Below are positions 52,270-61,171 of a stretch of 64,000 nucleotides of DNA, in pieces. Source of the stretch: Dehalobacter alkaniphilus (GTDB lineage Bacteria > Bacillota > Desulfitobacteriia > Desulfitobacteriales > Syntrophobotulaceae); NCBI GenBank assembly GCA_040500365.1, contig CP148031.1:868001-932000 (forward strand). Reading direction: 5' to 3'. How positions within the stretch are numbered: position 1 is the first letter of the stretch; the number at the start of each line of letters is the position of its first letter. The position numbers and the translations under genes are program-made. The notes beneath the pieces were generated by a model that made no database searches, was not told where the DNA came from, and saw nothing but the letters and a program-made list of their open reading frames with translations.

Positions 52270-53752
52270 CAACGCCATTGAACTCAACCCTGTTGCGTCC
52301 TTGTTCCTTGGCTCGGTAGAGAGCGTTATCCACCTTCTTGATCCAGGAATCTATGTTATCGGTATTGGCTAGTTCGGTGACCCCGATGCTTGCCGTGATT
52401 TCTCCGACTTCCTGGAACAGGTGTTCCGCAATCAACTCCCTGAGCCTGTCGGCGTACTGCACGGCGTTTCCGGCCCGAAGGTGAGGCGCCAGGATCAGGA
52501 ATTCTTCCCCTCCCCAACGTGCTAAAGAGTCAAAGCTTCGGATATTATCCCGCAGAAGGTTCGCAAACTCAATCAAGGCCTGATCCCCAGCCTGATGTCC
52601 ATAGTTGTCATTGATCAATTTGAAGTGGTCAATATCCAGAAGCAGCAGGGAAAGCGGATACTTGTTACGTCTGGAACGTTCAATTTCAATTGCCGAATTC
52701 TTCAGAAAGCATCTTCGGTTCCAAATATTTGTGAGCTGGTCGGTGAATGCTGATTTTTCCAATTCAGCATTCACTTTTTTTAAAGCTTCAGCTGTGCGTT
52801 TGTGCTCTTTCAGTTCTTTGCTCAGAGAGTGGATCAGCTTGAGATTTTGGATAACCGTGCTGAGCTGCCCGCAAACAGCCTGCAGCAATTCCTTATCTTT
52901 GGCTTTGAAAGGCTTATTATGCTTATTAATCAGTCCAATGCCGCCGATCGTTTTTTGTTCAAACATGATCGGAAAAGCCATTTCATCAGTAAAGCCATAA
53001 TCAAGAAATAACTGTTTGATGCTTTCATCAATTTTAGTTTTTTCCGTATACTTGGAGTATGCCATAAAGCCTGATGTAAGACTTTGACCGATAAAACCGA
53101 CATACTGCGGCAGAATTTCTATTTTGCGGATGATTTCTTTGGGCAGTCCAAGCGTATAATATAACGCCGGTCCTTGCAGGTAGTCATCATAAATGTAAAA
53201 AACAAAAGCATCAAATTCAAACGTGCTTTTCATGATATCGGCAGCTTGTCGGATGAGTCTGTTAATGTTCTTTTCACTTGTCGTCGCCTGATAAATATTA
53301 TATAAGACCTCAAGACGGTTGTACGTCTCTTTTAATTCTTCCTCTACCTGGACCCGGTCCGTGATGTCGCGGACAATGGATGTAGCGAGATATTTATTGC
53401 CGACCAATTGTCTGACGGTGCTTAATACTTCGACCGGGATTAGATGACCGTCCTTATGTTTGTGAAATGTCCGGAAAAGAGAAAGTCCTCCGTAATCAAC
53501 ATATTCAATAATGTTTTGGTTAATTCCGCCCGCAACAATAGGGTCAAAGTCCCTAATATTGAAGGTGAGCAGCTCTTCTCTGGTGTAGCCCAATGTCCGG
53601 CAGGCGGCTTCATTGACGAAAGAGAGGTTTCCTTCGTCATCGACCCAGAACACGCTATCGGGTATTTTTTCAAGGCTCATGAAGGCATATAGAAGTTTTT
53701 CTTCTTTATCCTGCTCACTTTTGAAATAGACATCAAAATCCTGAAATAGCAT
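52259..53752 (-). CDS. PAS-GAF-GGDEF signalling protein
   Basis: 497 aa, no membrane span. PAS domain at about residues 25-135 (PDSVFWVDDEGNLSFVNEAACRTLGYTREE), GAF domain about 150-310, a short coiled coil and a GGDEF domain (about 335-495) with the active loop WGGEEFLIL and DIDHFKLINDNYGHQAGD. It is a cytoplasmic diguanylate cyclase responding to a small ligand or redox signal. AAGGTGG precedes the ATG. Convergent with the membrane GGDEF gene. Confidence 0.92.
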   Translation of the reverse strand: MLFQDFDVYFKSEQDKEEKLLYAFMSLEKIPDSVFWVDDEGNLSFVNEAACRTLGYTREELLTFNIRDFDPIVAGGINQNIIEYVDYGGLSLFRTFHKHKDGHLIPVEVLSTVRQLVGNKYLATSIVRDITDRVQVEEELKETYNRLEVLYNIYQATTSEKNINRLIRQAADIMKSTFEFDAFVFYIYDDYLQGPALYYTLGLPKEIIRKIEILPQYVGFIGQSLTSGFMAYSKYTEKTKIDESIKQLFLDYGFTDEMAFPIMFEQKTIGGIGLINKHNKPFKAKDKELLQAVCGQLSTVIQNLKLIHSLSKELKEHKRTAEALKKVNAELEKSAFTDQLTNIWNRRCFLKNSAIEIERSRRNKYPLSLLLLDIDHFKLINDNYGHQAGDQALIEFANLLRDNIRSFDSLARWGGEEFLILAPHLRAGNAVQYADRLRELIAEHLFQEVGEITASIGVTELANTDNIDSWIKKVDNALYRAKEQGRNRVEFNGVVIL

Positions 53753-54222
53753 TTAAACCACCTTGGTAAATGATCTATTATTTTCTAATCATAAATAATA
53801 GATTATTTTAGTTTTTAGATATTATCAAATAGTGATTACTAGTAAATAAAAGAAATGTAAAATAAAGTAAGAAATATTTCTGTAATCTATTATATAACAA
53901 AAAATAATAAATATAATAACTATTTTTGTAAATAATGCGGCAAACGTTTTAAGTATGAAAACATTGTTTGTAGCCATCGAAGATATCCTATTCTTCAAGA
54001 GCAGCTCGGCAGTGCGGAAATGCTGAATGCGTGCTCATATTCACGGGAATGCTCCTTTCTCAAATGAACAGAACAAAATTTGAGATAGATCACACCAAAA
54101 TAGTTCCTTTTTTCTGAATCAATGTGGTAGAATATTTTAAGTGCCATAATACATGTAAAATGTCATCGTACTGGTATTTTATGGATAAATTCAGAAATCA
54201 TATTTTGGAAGGTGGAATAAAC
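53753..54222. other. 470-base AT-rich gap before pyrE
   Basis: The left 190 bases are very AT-rich with an inverted repeat ATCTATTAT (53767) / ATAATAGAT (53791); the right part has the hairpin TCTCAAAT (54058) / ATTTGAGA (54078). No PyrR-type hairpin or clear promoter for pyrE was found; TAGAAT at 54128 may be a -10. Confidence 0.4.
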
Positions 54223-54828
54223 GTGTCTGATCATTCAACGACTGAAAGATTAAATGAAAATGACATTCTCGATATTTTCAAGGAGACCGGAGCGCTGCTT
54301 CAAGGCCATTTTCTTCTTACTTCAGGGAAACACAGCGCGCGTTACATGCAGTGCGCCCAGGTACTTCAGTATCCGAGGAAAGCTGCAGTACTCGGAAAGG
54401 ACCTGGCCGGAAAGTTTGAAGGAATGGAGATCGAAACTGTTATTGGTCCTGCGATGGGCGGGATTGTCGTCGCCCATGAGGTTGGCCGGAACTTAGGGGT
54501 AAAAGCGATCTTTACCGAAAGGCAGAATGGGGAAATGGCGCTCAGGAGAGGATTCAAGCTTGAACCTGGCGAAAAAGTCCTCGTGGTCGAAGATGTTATT
54601 ACGACCGGCGGATCGGTTAAAGAAGTCATCAATATCGTCAAGGAAGCCGGTGCAGTTCCGGTCGGTGTAGGTGTGCTTGTGGACCGTAGTGGTGGCAAAG
54701 CTGATTTTGACGGACTTTTGCTGCACAGCTTGATCCAGATGAATATTGAAGCTTATGAGCCGGATGATTGCCCGCTTTGCAAGCAGGGTATCCCGTGGGA
54801 GAAACCTGGGAGCCGGGGAATAAAATAG
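54223..54828 (+). CDS. pyrE: PyrE, orotate phosphoribosyltransferase
   Basis: 201 aa. PRPP loop VLVVEDVITTGGS, with the OPRTase features HFLLTSGKHS and FTERQNGEMALRRGF. It joins orotate and PRPP to OMP and completes the UMP pathway encoded in the window. The C-terminus has an extra Cys pair (DDCPLCKQG) seen in some clostridial enzymes. GTG at 54223 with GGAAGGTGGA upstream; the frame extends upstream to 54124 but without a ribosome site. No PyrR attenuator seen. Confidence 0.95.
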   Translation: MSDHSTTERLNENDILDIFKETGALLQGHFLLTSGKHSARYMQCAQVLQYPRKAAVLGKDLAGKFEGMEIETVIGPAMGGIVVAHEVGRNLGVKAIFTERQNGEMALRRGFKLEPGEKVLVVEDVITTGGSVKEVINIVKEAGAVPVGVGVLVDRSGGKADFDGLLLHSLIQMNIEAYEPDDCPLCKQGIPWEKPGSRGIK

Positions 54829-54862
54829 ACCTAGACAAGTAAAGAATTTGTTATTTAGGTAG

Positions 54863-54964
54863 GACTCCGTAATACATAGTCGCTTTCGGCTTTGTGCCAT
54901 TCATGGCACAAAAAGCCGCGCTCCGCATCGTGCTTCGCTGACGCTGACTACGTATTACGGAGTC
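54863..54964 (+). repeat. palindromic element R5, forward orientation
   Basis: 102 bp. Ends GACTCCGTAATACATAGTC and GACTACGTATTACGGAGTC match in 18 of 19 pairs. Core: CGCTTTCGG, perfect hairpin TTTGTGCCAT/ATGGCACAAA, CCGCGCTCCGCATCGTGCTTC. It stands after pyrE and could act as its transcript end. Confidence 0.88.
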
Positions 54965-55034
54965 TATTTTATGGTATTTGCGAAGTTTTCTCTAGCTATT
55001 TAGGGGTCTATGACTTAGTCTATTACCGAAAAAT

Positions 55035-55121
55035 TTCATATTCCTGCTGATCACTTCAAATATTATAAACATGTCAACGGTTCATTTGCTGAAAGCCCAG
55101 AGGTTTTGACATGTTAGCTCC
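55035..55121 (-). repeat. repeat family S, copy S3
   Basis: On the reverse strand it reads GCTAACATGTCAAAACCTCT then GGGCTT, and further on AATATTTGAAGTGATCAGCA, both shared with S1. It lies just downstream of rqcH, and its AGAGG/CCTCT segments could form a hairpin in the rqcH transcript. Confidence 0.5.
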
Positions 55122-55136
55122 TCTATTGAATGCTGA

Positions 55137-56954
55137 TTATAGAGTTATCGGTTGTTCGGTAGCTAGGAGCCGCTCGATAGCATCCTGCTCCGGTGTCAGT
55201 AGAAGAGACCAGTTTTGCTCATAAACAACCATCCCGGGTTTGGCCCCCCGGGGTTTTTTGATTTGCCGGACGTGAGTATAGTCGACAGGGACATGGGAAG
55301 ACCCCCTGGCCTGGCTGAAATAAATGGCCAGTGCCGCGGCATCGAGCAAGGTATTATCGTCCGGGAACTCCTCCTCTTCAGACAGAGGAACAATGACATG
55401 GGAACCAGGAATATTCTTGACGTGAAGCCATAGATCACCCGGCTTCGCTTCCCTCCAGGTCATCCGGTCATTCTGCTTATTGTTGCGTCCGACCAAAATC
55501 GTTTTGCCATTTTTAGACAAATAAACATGTGGCTGAGAAATAGAATTCTGTTCTCTTCCGGCAGCTTGTTTCTTTTTCATCTGGTGCCTGTCCTGTTTTT
55601 TGATATATCCCTGATCGATCAGTTCCTGATAGATCTCATTAAGTTCGATATCGTCTTCAGCCTGGTCAATGCTTAGAGCTAGTGTCTGGAGATAATTCAT
55701 TTCTTCTTGGGCAGTTTCCTGCAGAGGTGTGGTTTTTTTGATCGTTGATTTGGCCTTATTGTAGATTTTGTAGTAGCGCTGAGCATTGTTAATGCCGGTC
55801 AGGTTTGGATCAAGCGCAATCGTAACAGATTTGTAATCGGGATCGGTGTAGTCTTCTACGGTAACTTCTTTCATGCCCGATGCAAGCGTATAGAGATTGG
55901 CCGTCAAAAGTTCTCCGAGTTTTTGATATTCCAGCCCTTTTTGAGCCTTGGCGATTGTATCACAATAGATAACGTCTTTCTTGCTGATGTGGACAAAATG
56001 ATCCTGGACAACCTTGCGGAGCGAGCCTTTTTTGGCCTCATTCTTCTGACTGGTCATTCTTTGGGTGTAATACAAATCTACCGCGTCATTTAGATACGAT
56101 GTTTTCTGAAGTTTGAGACCTTCGTACTGCACATACGGAATAAAGGTAAAAGCAGCCGGCATGTTCTTGTCCCGTCCGGACTGATAATATACGCACGGAT
56201 CAGCGGCTGTATCCTGTTTGGCCAGCAGGAAAAAGGAATAAGCCTGGAAAAGACGGCTCAGGTCAATTTGTCCGCAGTTGTCAAGAAGCACATCTAGCTC
56301 AAGACAAGCCCTCAGAACAAGCTCTTTGGCCAGTTCAGGACTGATACCGTCAAACAGATTCACCAGGACATCACAGACTTTTCGATCAAGCGGATACCCG
56401 AGGATGACTGACATCCATTTTTGTTCATCGCTGACAGCTTCGGCTTTATGCTGGGAAGGCGGTGAGATATACAATCTTCCGGGAAGCACTTCCCGGTGTC
56501 TGCTCAGGAGATGGGAATACCGTCTGATTCCGTCCAGAATAATGTTGGTCTGAGGATCAACTAAAATCAAATTGCTGTGCTTGCCCATGACTTCCAGGAT
56601 AAGCTGATAATCTTGAAGATCGCCTCTTTCATTGTAATTCTGTACGGTCAGGGTAATGATGCGTTCCAGTCCGAACTGACTGATCCCGATAATCTTGCCG
56701 CCTTCGAGATGTTTGCGTAGAATCATGCAGAACATCGGAGGTGAGACAGGATTTTTTTTATTTTGCTCAGTCAGATGCAGTCTGGCGGAAGTGCTGCCGG
56801 CATTTAACAGCAGACGCAAATTTTTTCCGGGACTCCGCAGTAGAAGATGGACCTCCTCTTTTTCAGGCTGCTGAATTTTATCAATACGCGTTCCAACCAG
56901 AACCGGCGTAAGCTCTTTCAATAGATGATAGAGTGTAATACTGTCAAGGGCCAT
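55137..56954 (-). CDS. rqcH: RqcH (Rqc2/NEMF family, NFACT), ribosome rescue factor
   Basis: 605 aa. NFACT-N domain from residue 1 (MALDSITLYHLLKELTPVLVG), HhH and coiled-coil middle, and NFACT-R near the C-terminus (KPGDLWLHVKNIPGSHVIV, SSHVPVDYTHV). In Bacillus RqcH recruits tRNA-Ala to stalled large subunits and adds C-terminal alanine tails. The same family was earlier called fibronectin-binding FbpA/YloA. It is reverse to its neighbours and faces away from the Ca2+ ATPase gene. Confidence 0.95.
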   Translation of the reverse strand: MALDSITLYHLLKELTPVLVGTRIDKIQQPEKEEVHLLLRSPGKNLRLLLNAGSTSARLHLTEQNKKNPVSPPMFCMILRKHLEGGKIIGISQFGLERIITLTVQNYNERGDLQDYQLILEVMGKHSNLILVDPQTNIILDGIRRYSHLLSRHREVLPGRLYISPPSQHKAEAVSDEQKWMSVILGYPLDRKVCDVLVNLFDGISPELAKELVLRACLELDVLLDNCGQIDLSRLFQAYSFFLLAKQDTAADPCVYYQSGRDKNMPAAFTFIPYVQYEGLKLQKTSYLNDAVDLYYTQRMTSQKNEAKKGSLRKVVQDHFVHISKKDVIYCDTIAKAQKGLEYQKLGELLTANLYTLASGMKEVTVEDYTDPDYKSVTIALDPNLTGINNAQRYYKIYNKAKSTIKKTTPLQETAQEEMNYLQTLALSIDQAEDDIELNEIYQELIDQGYIKKQDRHQMKKKQAAGREQNSISQPHVYLSKNGKTILVGRNNKQNDRMTWREAKPGDLWLHVKNIPGSHVIVPLSEEEEFPDDNTLLDAAALAIYFSQARGSSHVPVDYTHVRQIKKPRGAKPGMVVYEQNWSLLLTPEQDAIERLLATEQPITL

Positions 56955-57008
56955 ATCGTTAACTCCTTCAAACTTAAATGTTTTCTCGGCAGGGCAGTCA
57001 ACCCATAG

Positions 57009-57037
57009 ACGTCGAAAGCGGCTATATATTACGGATC
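57009..57037 (-). repeat. half copy of the palindromic family, R7
   Basis: CGAAAGCGGCTATATATTAC then GGATCC resembles the rc left end of R5 and R3, with no second arm or core. It lies 55 bases upstream of rqcH. Confidence 0.5.
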
Positions 57038-57159
57038 CTTACCCTAGAATGAACAATGAAGGGCAGAAAAATTCAATATCAGTATAACACAAATCCGGGA
57101 ATTTTTTCTGGACAGGCCGAATAGCATGTACTAATGGAAATGAAAAGGAGGAGCAGGAA

Positions 57160-59916
57160 ATGCAGCGGCAAGTATGGCACATATTAACCGGCGGAGAAAT
57201 ATGCAAAGGATTTAAAGTAGATCCTGAAAAGGGTCTTAGTGATAGGGAAGTCAGCCGGCGGCTGGCGGAATTTGGTCCGAATTCTCTGGTTGTAAAAAAA
57301 GGGGTTAACCCGGTTTTCTTATTTTTGGGTCAGTTTAAGGATTTCATGGTTCTGGTGCTGATGGTTGCTACGCTTATTTCAGGTCTGCTGGGGGAAATTG
57401 CGGACGCAGTAACCATTCTGGCTATTGTTTTTCTGAATGCAGTGCTCGGCTTTATTCAGGAATACAAGGCTGAAAGGTCCATGGAATCGCTGCGTTCCCT
57501 GACGGCACCGGAGGCGATGGTTCTGCGTAATAGTAGGACGGAAAAGGTACCTGCATCCGGCTTGGCTCCGGGGGACATTCTCATGCTGGAAGCAGGTGAC
57601 CGGATACCTGCCGATATCCGATGGCTGAACACCTCAAACATTCGTGTGGAAGAATCAGCGCTAACCGGAGAATCCCAACCGGTCGCTAAAATGAACCAGC
57701 CTTTGAATGACGAATACAGTTCGGTTGCCGACCGGAAAAACATGGGCTATATGGGAACCGTGGTTGTGAACGGGAGGGGACTTGGGATCGTTATAGCCAC
57801 AGGCATGAATACCGAGATGGGTATGATTGCCGGAATGATTCAGGAGGTGAAGGAGGAAGAGACGCCTCTGCAAAAAAGGCTGGCTCAGCTTGGGAAATGG
57901 CTGGTCACGATCAGTCTTGCCGTCTGTGTTGTTGTCGTGGTGACAGGAGTTTTACAAGGAGAAAGCTTCGAAAAGATGTTTTTTGCCGGAGTATCTCTGG
58001 CAGTCGCTGCGATCCCTGAAGGTCTTCCGGCAATTGTTACGGTTGCGCTGGCAATCGGTGTGCAGCGGATGGTCAAACGCAACGCAGTGATCCGAAAGCT
58101 TCCGGCTGTGGAAACCCTGGGCTGCGCGACTGTAATCTGCTCAGATAAGACCGGAACGCTGACCCAAAATGAAATGACGGTTCGGCGGATTTTTTGTGAT
58201 AACCAAGTCATTACGCTGACGGGTCAGGGCTATGACCCCAAAGGCGATTATCATGGCGCTGACCCGTATAAGGATAAAGGCCCTCTGAAAGAACTGCTAA
58301 GGTGTGCAGCCCTGTGCAATAATGCTGTATTAACCAAGAAAGGAATTCAGGTGGCAGGACTTTTCAGAGGCAAAGGTCAGGACAGCATCTGGGGAATCGA
58401 AGGTGATCCGACGGAAGGCGCCCTTCTGGTTGCGGCCGCCAAAGCGGGAGTCTGGCGGGAGGCTTTGGAACGGAAGGAACAAAGGGTTGCGGAAATCCCT
58501 TTTGAATCGGAACGGAAAAGGATGACGGTTATTTATAAGAATAAGGAGGAATATAAAGCCTACGTCAAAGGAGCGCCGGATGTTGTTCTGGGACTATGCT
58601 CGCGGGAGATGACGAAGGATGGCGTGGTGGAACTGACCTCCGAAAGAAGAAAGCAAATTCTGTTTTACAATGATGAGATGGCATCGCATGCACTCAGGGT
58701 TCTGGCGCTTGGGTTGAAAGATGTTCGGCGCGGCGAACCAAACGGTGATGTGGAAAATGATCTAATATTCCTGGGTTTGACAGGGATGATTGATCCGCCA
58801 CGTACGAGTGCGGTGAAAGCGATAAAAGTATGCCAGGCTGCCGGGATAAAGCCAGTCATGATTACCGGGGACCATAAGCTGACGGCGCAGGCTGTCGCGA
58901 AAGAACTCGGGATCATTCGCGGATTTAATGAACGGGTCGTTACCGGAATAGAACTTGATCAAATGACAGATGAAGATCTAAGCCACATAGTCATGAATAT
59001 TTCGGTGTTTGCCCGGGTCGCACCAAGGGATAAACTTAGAATCGTCAGGGCTTTAAAAAAGAACGGCCAAATTGTGGCGATGACCGGAGACGGCGTCAAT
59101 GATGCCCCCGCTGTGAAAGAAGCGGATATTGGAGTCGCCATGGGGCAGACCGGAACCGATGTCACCAAAGAGGCGTCGGCCATGGTAATCTCTGATGACA
59201 ATTTTGCGGCGATCGTCGCAGCGGTCGAAGAAGGAAGAGGAATTTATGACAATATCCGAAAGTTTATCCGGTATCTTCTTTCCTGCAATCTCGGAGAAGT
59301 GCTGACCATGTTTCTGGGAACGCTTACAGGGCTACCGCTGCCTTTGCTGCCGATACAGATTCTCTGGGTCAATCTGGTTACGGACGGTTTGCCGGCGATG
59401 GCTTTGGGGGTGGACGGAACAGAACCGGATATCATGAAGAGGGTTCCGCGTCAGCCGGAGGAAAGTGTATTTGCGCGGGGATTAGGGCAAAAGATTCTAA
59501 TCAGGGGAACGATTATTGGTTTAGCGACACTCTTTGTATTTGTCATCGGTTTATGGTACGGCGTCGGTCTTTTAGCGGCACGGACCATGGCGTTTACCAC
59601 GCTTGTTTTTTCTCAGCTTTTTCATGTCTTTGATTGCAAGTCGGAACGCCGCGGAATCTTTGAGGTTGGTATATTTTCCAATCCATTGCTGGTCGTGGCA
59701 GTAGCAATCTCTGTTACCATGCAGCTATCGGTAATCTATCTTCCGGCTTTGCAGGCAATTTTCAAGACTACAGCGCTGGTCGGCTGGCAATGGCTTGTCA
59801 TTCTGGTGGCTGCCGGTGGACCCAGCCTGCTGATCGGCTTGACAAGACTGCTCCGGAACAGATATCAGCCAACTAAATCCAGCCCAAATTTTAGCTTTAA
59901 GAAAAGCGTTCACTAA
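57160..59916 (+). CDS. P-type Ca2+-transporting ATPase (P2A)
   Basis: 918 aa. Order of motifs: N-terminal cation ATPase domain, TGES 169-172 (actuator), PEGLP 286-290 in the fourth span, phosphorylation site D329 in DKTGTLT, KGAPD, TGDGVNDAP, and ten predicted spans in total. Closest in design to SERCA/PMR1-type pumps such as Bacillus YloB, which is next to rqcH (yloA) in that genome too. It exports Ca2+ across the cell membrane; in Bacillus the gene is linked to spore properties. AAAGGAGGAG upstream of ATG. Confidence 0.94.
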   Translation: MQRQVWHILTGGEICKGFKVDPEKGLSDREVSRRLAEFGPNSLVVKKGVNPVFLFLGQFKDFMVLVLMVATLISGLLGEIADAVTILAIVFLNAVLGFIQEYKAERSMESLRSLTAPEAMVLRNSRTEKVPASGLAPGDILMLEAGDRIPADIRWLNTSNIRVEESALTGESQPVAKMNQPLNDEYSSVADRKNMGYMGTVVVNGRGLGIVIATGMNTEMGMIAGMIQEVKEEETPLQKRLAQLGKWLVTISLAVCVVVVVTGVLQGESFEKMFFAGVSLAVAAIPEGLPAIVTVALAIGVQRMVKRNAVIRKLPAVETLGCATVICSDKTGTLTQNEMTVRRIFCDNQVITLTGQGYDPKGDYHGADPYKDKGPLKELLRCAALCNNAVLTKKGIQVAGLFRGKGQDSIWGIEGDPTEGALLVAAAKAGVWREALERKEQRVAEIPFESERKRMTVIYKNKEEYKAYVKGAPDVVLGLCSREMTKDGVVELTSERRKQILFYNDEMASHALRVLALGLKDVRRGEPNGDVENDLIFLGLTGMIDPPRTSAVKAIKVCQAAGIKPVMITGDHKLTAQAVAKELGIIRGFNERVVTGIELDQMTDEDLSHIVMNISVFARVAPRDKLRIVRALKKNGQIVAMTGDGVNDAPAVKEADIGVAMGQTGTDVTKEASAMVISDDNFAAIVAAVEEGRGIYDNIRKFIRYLLSCNLGEVLTMFLGTLTGLPLPLLPIQILWVNLVTDGLPAMALGVDGTEPDIMKRVPRQPEESVFARGLGQKILIRGTIIGLATLFVFVIGLWYGVGLLAARTMAFTTLVFSQLFHVFDCKSERRGIFEVGIFSNPLLVVAVAISVTMQLSVIYLPALQAIFKTTALVGWQWLVILVAAGGPSLLIGLTRLLRNRYQPTKSSPNFSFKKSVH

Positions 59917-59927
59917 CTCTAAAATAT

Positions 59928-60033
59928 GTCTCCGTAATGGATAGCCAGCGCTAAGCGGAGCATGGATTGCGCAGCGCGGGATTTTGTGTCAGGGATGACA
60001 CAATGACCGAAAGTGGCCATCCATTATGGAGAC
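59928..60033 (-). repeat. palindromic element R6, reverse orientation
   Basis: 106 bp. Ends GTCTCCGTAATGGATAGCC and GGCCATCCATTATGGAGAC pair in 17 of 19 places plus one G-T. Core in reverse: CACTTTCGG, TTGTGTCA..TGACACAA, CCCGCGCTGCGC. It is closest to R4. It lies between the ATPase gene and dapF. Confidence 0.87.
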
Positions 60034-60130
60034 TGACCCAAACATAGCTACGTATTATTGCAGCTTACGGGACCTACGAATTAATCTACCATAATGAAAA
60101 CATACATTATGTATACTTCAGACAAAAATA

Positions 60131-60159
60131 TTGACCCTTTGCTGTTCTCATAGTATTCT
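60131..60159 (+). promoter_or_regulatory. SigA-type promoter of dapF
   Basis: TTGACC, 17 bases, TATTCT, about 95 bases before the dapF ATG. Confidence 0.5.
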
Positions 60160-60252
60160 TAAAGAAACTTAGCTGGTGTAGGCCCATGGGCCTTGGCCGA
60201 TAAGGTCATTTTTGAACAGACTCTGTAAAAGGCAGCGAGAGGAGAACCCTTT

Positions 60253-61089
60253 ATGGATTTTGTGAAAATGCATGGTCTGGGAAACGATTTTATCTGCCTG
60301 GATCATTTTCTTTTTCCGACGGGTATGGATTATGCTGAAACCGCTGTCCAGCTTTGCCACAGACAGTTTGGCGTTGGCGGTGACGGTCTTATTGTGATTC
60401 TGCCTTCCGATGTAGCCGATGCAAGGATGAGGATATTTAATCCGGACGGTTCTGAACCGGAGATGTGCGGCAATGGCATACGCTGTTTTGCCAAATATGT
60501 TTATGAAGCCGGTTACGTTCAGAGAGATTCACTTAAGATAGAAACGTTGGCTGGAGTTCTGGATGTCAAACTGGAGATCTGCCGGGGAGCTGTACACCAT
60601 GTTACGGTTAACATGGGCGAGCCGTGTCTTGATCCCATTAAGATACCTGTTTTGGCCGGAACAGATACTGCACTCAGCCAAAAACTTGAGGTTGCCGGGC
60701 AAGAATATATTTTTTCGGCGGTATCGATGGGAAATCCGCATTGTATTATTTTTACCGAGGATTTGGAATTGCTTCCATTTGAAACGCTGGGTCCTGCGAT
60801 CGAGAAACACCCGCTGTTTCCGAGAAAAACAAATGTGGAGTTTGTCAAGGTAGACAATTCAGGTGAAATAACCGTTAAGGTGTGGGAACGTGGAGTTGGC
60901 CCAACGCTGGCCTGCGGAACGGGAGCCTGCGCATCTGTGGTTGCAGCAGTACTGGCTGGTAGAACCGATAGAACTGTGATTGTTCATTTGCCCGGGGGGG
61001 ATCTGAAGATTGAATGGCAGGAAGGTCAGCAAGTCCATATGACGGGTCCAGCAGTCTGTGTTTTTCGCGGAAGTACGCTTGAATCATAA
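60253..61089 (+). CDS. dapF: DapF, diaminopimelate epimerase
   Basis: 278 aa. The two catalytic cysteines are C72 (PEMCGNGIRC) and C221 (LACGTGACAS). It converts LL- to meso-diaminopimelate, the substrate of MurE in this window and the precursor of lysine and, indirectly, dipicolinate in spores. ATG after AGAGGAGAA. Followed 80 bases later by dapL, giving a two-gene unit. Confidence 0.97.
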   Translation: MDFVKMHGLGNDFICLDHFLFPTGMDYAETAVQLCHRQFGVGGDGLIVILPSDVADARMRIFNPDGSEPEMCGNGIRCFAKYVYEAGYVQRDSLKIETLAGVLDVKLEICRGAVHHVTVNMGEPCLDPIKIPVLAGTDTALSQKLEVAGQEYIFSAVSMGNPHCIIFTEDLELLPFETLGPAIEKHPLFPRKTNVEFVKVDNSGEITVKVWERGVGPTLACGTGACASVVAAVLAGRTDRTVIVHLPGGDLKIEWQEGQQVHMTGPAVCVFRGSTLES

Positions 61090-61171
61090 GACATCATCAT
61101 ACTTGAATGACTACTATAGTAAAGACTACATCAGGGAATTATAACTACATATTTACAGGAGAGTGAATAGA

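Noticed and set aside
54004..54085. PyrR attenuator before pyrE
   Set aside because: There is a small hairpin but no TCCnGnGAG loop and no T-run after a GC stem.
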